Shown here in pieces: positions 24,887 through 29,091 of a stretch of 29,091 nucleotides of DNA; the stretch's first letter is position 1, and each line of letters begins with the position of its first letter. The position numbers and the translations under genes are program-made. The notes beneath the pieces are model-generated. The model did not search any database. It saw only the letters and a program-made list of their open reading frames with translations, and was not told the origin of the DNA. Where the stretch lies: assembly GCA_035455265.1 (NCBI GenBank), contig DATIFK010000212.1, positions 1 to 29,091 on the forward strand, in the 5' to 3' direction. The stretch is from MGOM01 sp035455265. GTDB lineage: Bacteria > Chloroflexota > Anaerolineae > Anaerolineales > E44-bin32.

Positions 24887-24905
24887 CCCGCCTCCGGCGG
24901 GTTTT
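24887..24905 (+). promoter_or_regulatory. 5'-end hairpin plus U-run in the gyrA leader (terminator-like)
   Basis: CCCGCC (24887-24892) and GGCGGG (24896-24901) pair with a TCC loop and are followed by TTTT (24902-24905), the form of a small intrinsic terminator. It starts about three bases after the predicted transcription start, so it may be a 5'-end stabilising hairpin or an early attenuator, or a terminator of transcripts that enter from the repeat array. Confidence 0.55.
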
Positions 24906-24931
24906 GACTGACCCCCAGCGGTCCCTGAAGC

Positions 24932-27424
24932 ATGGATATCGGCACCGTACGCCAGGTCGACATCGACGAACAGATGCGCGGGGCGTATCTCGACTACGCC
25001 ATGAGCGTGATCGTGGCGCGTGCCCTGCCGGACGCCAAGGACGGGCTCAAGCCGGTCCACCGGCGCATCCTGTACGCCATGCACGACATGGGCATCCGGG
25101 CGACGGGCCCTTACCGCAAGTCGGCCCGCATCGTCGGCGAGGTCCTTGGCAAATACCACCCCCATGGCGACGCCGCCGTCTACGACGCCATGGCGCGCAT
25201 GGCCCAGGACTTCGCCATGCGCTACCTGCTGGTCGACGGCCAGGGCAACTTCGGCTCGATCGACGGCGACTCGCCGGCGGCGATGCGCTATACCGAGGCG
25301 CGCCTCGGCCGGATGGCCGAGGAGATGCTGGTCGACATCGAGAAGGAAACCGTCGATTTCGTCGACAACTTCGACGGCTCGCTGCAGGAACCGGTCGTCC
25401 TGCCGTCCCGCCTGCCCAATCTTCTGCTCAACGGCTCGTCGGGCATCGCCGTCGGGATGGCGACCAACATCCCGCCGCACAACCTGGGGGAGCTGGCCTC
25501 GGCCCTGCGGCACCTGATCGACAACGACGACCGCCTCGATGAAGTCACCATCGACGAGTTGATGCACTTCCTGCCGGGGCCCGATTTCCCCACCGGAGGC
25601 GTCATCGTCGGCGTGGAGGGGATCAAGCAGGCCTACAGCACCGGCAAAGGACGCCTGGTCCTGCGGGCGCAGGCCCAGATCGAAGAGGCGGCCGCCGGCC
25701 GGCACCGTATCGTCATCACCGAGATCCCGTACCAGGTCAACAAGTCGAGCCTGATCGAACGCATCGCCGAGCTCGCCCGTGAGGGACGGCTGGGCGACAT
25801 CACCGACCTGCGCGACGAGTCGGACCGCCGCGGCCTGAGCATCGTCGTCGAGCTGCGCAAGGGCGCGCAGCCGAAGAAGGTCCTCAACCAGCTCTTCAAG
25901 TACACGCCCCTGCAGACAACCTTCGGCGTCCAACTGCTGGCGCTGGTGGACGGCGAACCGCGGCTGCTGTCCCTCAAGCGCGCCCTGCAGGTTTTCATCG
26001 ACCATCGTCGCGTGGTCATCACTCGCCGCACGACCTTCGAGCTGGCCAAGGCCAGGGCGCGGGCGCACATCCTCGACGGTTTGCTGATCGCCCTGGCCCA
26101 CCTCGACGACGTCATCTCGACCATCCGCAAGGCCCCCGACGCCGACGTCGCCAAGGAACGCCTGATGGAGCGCTTCCAGCTGTCCGAGGTCCAGGCCCTG
26201 GCGATCCTCGACATGCAGTTGCGCCGGCTGGCGGCGCTCGAGCGCAAGAAGATCGAGGATGAACACAAGACGGTTCTCGAGCAGATCTCCTACCTGGAAG
26301 ACCTGCTGGCGAACCCGAAGAAGATCCTCCAGGTAATCCACGCCGACCTGGGGGAGGTGGTCGACAAGTACGGCGACCCACGCCGCACGCGCCTGGCGCC
26401 GGGGGCGAGCGAGGAGCTGCGCGAGGAAGACCTGGTCGCCGACGTGGCCGTGCTGATCAGCCTGACCGAACGCGGCTACGTCAAACGAACCGCGGCGTCG
26501 GCCTTCCGCCTGCAGGGGCGCGGCGGCCGCGGCGTCACCGGCCATTCGATGCGGGGCGAGGACGAGTTGATGATGCTGTTCCCCGCTCGTTCGTTGCACT
26601 CCGTCCTGTTCTTCTCCGACCGCGGCAAGGTCTACTCGGAGAAGGCTTACCAGATCCCCGAGTCCGACCGGACCGATCGCGGCATCCCGATGGCCAGCAT
26701 TCTGGCGCTCGGAAGCGACGAGACGGTCACCGCCGCCGTGGCCGTTCCGGACTTCAACGCCGCCACGTATCTGACGATGGTCACACGCCGCGGCAAGATC
26801 AAGCGCGTCGCCCTGTCGGAGTTCGCCGCCGTCCGACCGTCGGGACTCATCGCCATCAGCCTCGAAAAGGGCGACGTGTTGGGGTGGGTGCGCCTGACGG
26901 GCAGCAAGGACGAGATCATATTGGTCACGCGGCAAGGGCAGGCCCTGCGCTTCCCGGAGAAGGCGGTTCGCCCGATGGGGCGCCCGGCCGCCGGCGTGCG
27001 CGCCATCCACCTTCGCAGCGGCGACGAGGTGACGAGCGTCGAGGTCGTCCGCAAGCACGGCGACCTGCTGGTCGTCACCGCCAACGGGTACGGCAAGCGG
27101 ACGCCCCTGAAGGAGTACGCTCCCAAGGGGCGCGGCACCATGGGTGTGCAGACGCTGAGCAAAGATAAGATGGACGTCACCGGTCCGGTGGCGGCGGCCC
27201 GAGTGGTCGAGGACGAGGACGAGCTGACGATCATCTCCAGCGGCGGGATCGTCTTGCGTACGAAGGTCAAAGAGATCAAACGCGCCGGGCGGGCGACGAT
27301 GGGGGTCAGGGTGGTCAATCTGAAGCCCGGCGAGACGGTGGCCGCCGTCGCCAGCGTCTCCGCCAAGGATCTCGAGACGGCCGGCGTGTCCGAGGCCGAG
27401 GCGCCGCCCGAGCCCGCCAAGTAG
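24932..27424 (+). CDS. gyrA: DNA gyrase subunit A
   Basis: GyrA cuts and rejoins DNA and, with GyrB and ATP, introduces negative supercoils. The 830-residue protein is full length: YAMSVIVARALPD (22-34) and KPVHRRILYAM (40-50), the winged-helix quinolone region HPHGDAAVYDAM (76-87), and the catalytic Tyr120 in AAMRYTE. The coiled-coil and tower region follow, then a C-terminal beta-pinwheel with the GyrA box as QGRGGRG (residues 528-534), the second position being Gly rather than the usual Arg. Ala81 stands where most bacteria have Ser (E. coli Ser83), with Asp85 at the Asp87 position. The GyrA-box supports gyrase over topoisomerase IV ParC, but the protein could serve both roles if the genome lacks parC. 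The ATG at 24932 gives a normal family start. gyrB is not in the window. Confidence 0.96.
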   Translation: MDIGTVRQVDIDEQMRGAYLDYAMSVIVARALPDAKDGLKPVHRRILYAMHDMGIRATGPYRKSARIVGEVLGKYHPHGDAAVYDAMARMAQDFAMRYLLVDGQGNFGSIDGDSPAAMRYTEARLGRMAEEMLVDIEKETVDFVDNFDGSLQEPVVLPSRLPNLLLNGSSGIAVGMATNIPPHNLGELASALRHLIDNDDRLDEVTIDELMHFLPGPDFPTGGVIVGVEGIKQAYSTGKGRLVLRAQAQIEEAAAGRHRIVITEIPYQVNKSSLIERIAELAREGRLGDITDLRDESDRRGLSIVVELRKGAQPKKVLNQLFKYTPLQTTFGVQLLALVDGEPRLLSLKRALQVFIDHRRVVITRRTTFELAKARARAHILDGLLIALAHLDDVISTIRKAPDADVAKERLMERFQLSEVQALAILDMQLRRLAALERKKIEDEHKTVLEQISYLEDLLANPKKILQVIHADLGEVVDKYGDPRRTRLAPGASEELREEDLVADVAVLISLTERGYVKRTAASAFRLQGRGGRGVTGHSMRGEDELMMLFPARSLHSVLFFSDRGKVYSEKAYQIPESDRTDRGIPMASILALGSDETVTAAVAVPDFNAATYLTMVTRRGKIKRVALSEFAAVRPSGLIAISLEKGDVLGWVRLTGSKDEIILVTRQGQALRFPEKAVRPMGRPAAGVRAIHLRSGDEVTSVEVVRKHGDLLVVTANGYGKRTPLKEYAPKGRGTMGVQTLSKDKMDVTGPVAAARVVEDEDELTIISSGGIVLRTKVKEIKRAGRATMGVRVVNLKPGETVAAVASVSAKDLETAGVSEAEAPPEPAK

Positions 27425-27485
27425 ACGCCACCCGGGACGCCCGTCCTGGTTCCGGCGGCGCCATCCCCCGTTTCATCGGTGATCC

Positions 27486-28304
27486 ATGGACGACTTCCTC
27501 GAGGCGAATCGAGAGCTGTGGGACCATTGGACCGGCGAACATGAGGCATCGCCGTTCTACGACCTTGCCGGATTCAAGAAGGGCAAGGACCGCCTGCGCT
27601 CGATCGAGCTGTCAGAACTCGGGGACGTAGCGGGGAAGTCGCTGCTGCATCTTCAATGTCATTTCGGCATGGACACGCTGGCGTGGTCGCGTCGCGGGGC
27701 CATCGTCACAGGCGCCGACTTGTCCCCCCGTTCCATCGCCCTCGCCCGGTCCCTCAACGAGGAATTGCGGCTCCCGGCCACGTTCATCTGCGCCGACGTG
27801 TACGATCTGCCGGATCGCCTCACGGCCGAATTCGACTTCGTCTTCACGTCGTACGGCGTCCTCCACTGGCTCTCTGACCTACCGAAATGGGCCGGCATCG
27901 TGGCGCGGTTTCTCAAGCCCGGCGGCGTCTTCTACATCGTGGACGATCACCCCTTCTTTCGCGCACTGAGCACCAATGAGAGCCGGGAGTTGCTGGTTCG
28001 CAACCCATACTTCTACTCGAAGACTCCCGACCGAGTCGAAATGAGCGGATCCTACGCGACAGAAGCTGCGGGGGAAAAGCGCACGTTCTTCATCTGGAAC
28101 CATCCGCTCGGCGAAGTGATCGGCTCCATCCTGGAAGCTGGTCTCACCATCGAGCACCTGCACGAGTTTCCCTTTGCCGCCCGAGCGAAGTATCCCTTCA
28201 TGGAGCAGGGGGACGACGGTTGGTGGCGCCTGCCGGAGTCCTACCTCCCGATCCCATTCCTCTTCTCCCTGCGCGCTCACAAACCCGGGCCTCCGTCTTC
28301 GTAG
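27486..28304 (+). CDS. Class I SAM-dependent methyltransferase
   Basis: A 272-residue soluble methyltransferase. Motif I is LLHLQCHFGMDTL (53-65), a variant in which the usual GxGxG is QCHFG, followed by TGADLSPRSIALA with Asp78 as the likely ribose-binding acid, FICADVYDLP, FDFVFTSYGVLHWL (post-motif IV) and LKPGGVFYIVDDHPF (motif V/VI). This sequence style is common in actinobacteria and Chloroflexota as a methyltransferase type 11/25 protein of unknown substrate. It begins 61 bases after gyrA without a strong ribosome-binding site (GGTGA at eight bases), so read-through from gyrA is possible. A GGAGGCG/CGCCTCC palindrome (28304-28317) overlaps its stop. Confidence 0.87.
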   Translation: MDDFLEANRELWDHWTGEHEASPFYDLAGFKKGKDRLRSIELSELGDVAGKSLLHLQCHFGMDTLAWSRRGAIVTGADLSPRSIALARSLNEELRLPATFICADVYDLPDRLTAEFDFVFTSYGVLHWLSDLPKWAGIVARFLKPGGVFYIVDDHPFFRALSTNESRELLVRNPYFYSKTPDRVEMSGSYATEAAGEKRTFFIWNHPLGEVIGSILEAGLTIEHLHEFPFAARAKYPFMEQGDDGWWRLPESYLPIPFLFSLRAHKPGPPSS

Positions 28305-28435
28305 GAGGCGCGCCTCCCTCCAGCGCCTTTTGAAGCTCTCACGCGTCTCGTCACGTCGCACCCGAGTCTGGCGCCGCTGCAGTCTCTGCACGGCTCGACG
28401 GGAGGTCTGGAGGGCAGCCAACCTCCATGCGTGTC

Positions 28436-29091
28436 TCACGGCGCGGCCCGAGGCTTCACTTCACTCCACGTGGTCCCGCCGTTGACCGTCCTTACCAACG
28501 CCGTCGCCTCGCCGGAACGGGCGATCGCCCAGCCGTACTGAGAATCCGCGAACGAGAAGTCCCCGTCCCAGGCGACGGTCTTGATGAGTTGCCAGGTACG
28601 ACCGCCGTCGGCGGTGCGGTACATCGTCCGGCCAAGCAGAAGGCCGTAGTCCGCGTCGAAGAAGGCCAGATCGTATTCGGAGGCCAGGGCCCCGGCTGGC
28701 AACGCGTAGGTGTTCCAGGTCGCTCCGCCGTCTTCCGTCGTGTAGAGGTAGCCGGCGAATTCCGATGGCGGGAACCCGTAGCCGAACGCGCCGACCATGA
28801 GGCGCAGCGCGGTTGCCGAGAGGACGTTGAGGCCGTAGGGCTCGCTGTACTCGTAGTCTTCGAACAGCGTCGGCGCTCCCTCGGGCGCCGGCAAAACCCG
28901 AACGTCCCAGGAGCGGCCACCGTCGTGTGTCTCGGCGACCTCCGGCGGCGCGGCGGCGTACGCGCCCGTAGTCTGCCAGATCAACCATCCGCGGTCGGCG
29001 TCGGCGAAGGACATCCCGGTGTAGTCATTGCCGATGTCGGATGGAAGCGGCTGCCAGCTCCGTCCGCCGTCCGCTGTCCGCAGGAAGGAGG
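28436..29091 (-). CDS. Asp-box (YCF48/BNR-like) beta-propeller protein, C-terminal part (cut by window edge)
   Basis: The frame runs from the stop at 28436 up to the right edge; an internal ATG at 29014 is not a likely start because the homology-like pattern continues upstream of it. Visible are five Asp-box turns: RTADGGRSW, ETHDGGRSW, TTEDGGATW, RTADGGRTW and RTVNGGTTW. They recur about every 40-60 residues and mark blades of a propeller of the sort found in YCF48/HCF136 photosystem assembly factors, sialidases and secreted carbohydrate-binding proteins. Here a surface or secreted role is more likely than photosystem assembly, but this is inference. The N-terminus, and so any signal peptide, lies outside the window. 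Confidence 0.82.
   Translation of the reverse strand, partial: SFLRTADGGRSWQPLPSDIGNDYTGMSFADADRGWLIWQTTGAYAAAPPEVAETHDGGRSWDVRVLPAPEGAPTLFEDYEYSEPYGLNVLSATALRLMVGAFGYGFPPSEFAGYLYTTEDGGATWNTYALPAGALASEYDLAFFDADYGLLLGRTMYRTADGGRTWQLIKTVAWDGDFSFADSQYGWAIARSGEATALVRTVNGGTTWSEVKPRAAP

Noticed and set aside
24429..24911. Several short frames with repeated peptides of the APGGARFAQGDQR type over the gyrA upstream array
   Set aside because: The repetition comes from the three DNA repeat copies read in different frames; no start signals or codon preference.
24878..27058. A 726-codon open frame on the minus strand, opposite gyrA
   Set aside because: It is a GC-skew shadow of gyrA, Arg/Gly/Val/Asp-rich with no family motif, and gyrA is certain on the plus strand.

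Overview
The window is high-GC bacterial chromosomal DNA, densely coded on both strands, with no rRNA, tRNA, CRISPR array, integrase or transposase that I can see. Gene content and style point to a Chloroflexota bacterium, most likely of the Anaerolineae type. The clues are a tRNA-dependent amidotransferase (gatC, gatA, gatB), a CASTOR/POLLUX-like ion channel, Thr/Pro-rich linkers after lipoprotein-type signals, Asp-box and TolB-like propeller proteins, and intergenic heptamer and palindromic repeats. This assignment is inference, not proof.

Layout. Positions 1-7115 (minus strand) hold an acyl-CoA metabolism block, read from right to left: acyl-CoA dehydrogenase, a YfhO-like membrane protein, an MDR-type dehydrogenase, a small membrane protein, and an acyl-CoA carboxylase carboxyltransferase. 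These five genes are packed with gaps of 15 bases or less. After a 342-base repeat-bearing gap comes the start of a biotin carboxylase, cut by the window edge. A back-to-back promoter pair at 7156-7200 separates this block from the plus-strand gat cluster (7226-12670). There gatC and gatA overlap, a two-TM, RCK-type ion channel follows 10 bases later, and gatB comes after a 182-bp heptamer-repeat element. An alpha/beta hydrolase and a GNAT acetyltransferase complete that run, which ends at a probable bidirectional terminator.

Positions 14214-20053 (minus strand) carry a small membrane protein, two tandem propeller proteins with lipoprotein-like N-termini, and a second acyl-CoA block: HIT protein, thiolase, 3-hydroxyacyl-CoA dehydrogenase. 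Divergent from the HIT gene is a biotin-protein ligase (20140), whose product would biotinylate the carrier partner of the carboxylase at the left edge. It is followed by a small single-TM protein and a strong palindromic terminator. A repeat-rich gap then leads to a membrane-anchored penicillin-acylase-family hydrolase (minus strand).

Positions 24136-24931 form a non-coding region with heptamer repeats, three copies of a palindromic repeat in a ~215-bp array, and the gyrA promoter with a hairpin at the very 5' end of the predicted transcript. gyrA is complete, and is followed by a SAM-dependent methyltransferase and, at the right edge, a partial Asp-box (YCF48-like) protein on the minus strand.

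Most of the window is housekeeping and central metabolism. The less ordinary points are the ion channel inside the gat cluster, the heptamer element that abuts the gatB start codon, the structured gyrA leader, the natural Ala in the GyrA quinolone pocket, and the mixed gene content of the acyl-CoA operon. I did not find a clear new defence or mobile system.
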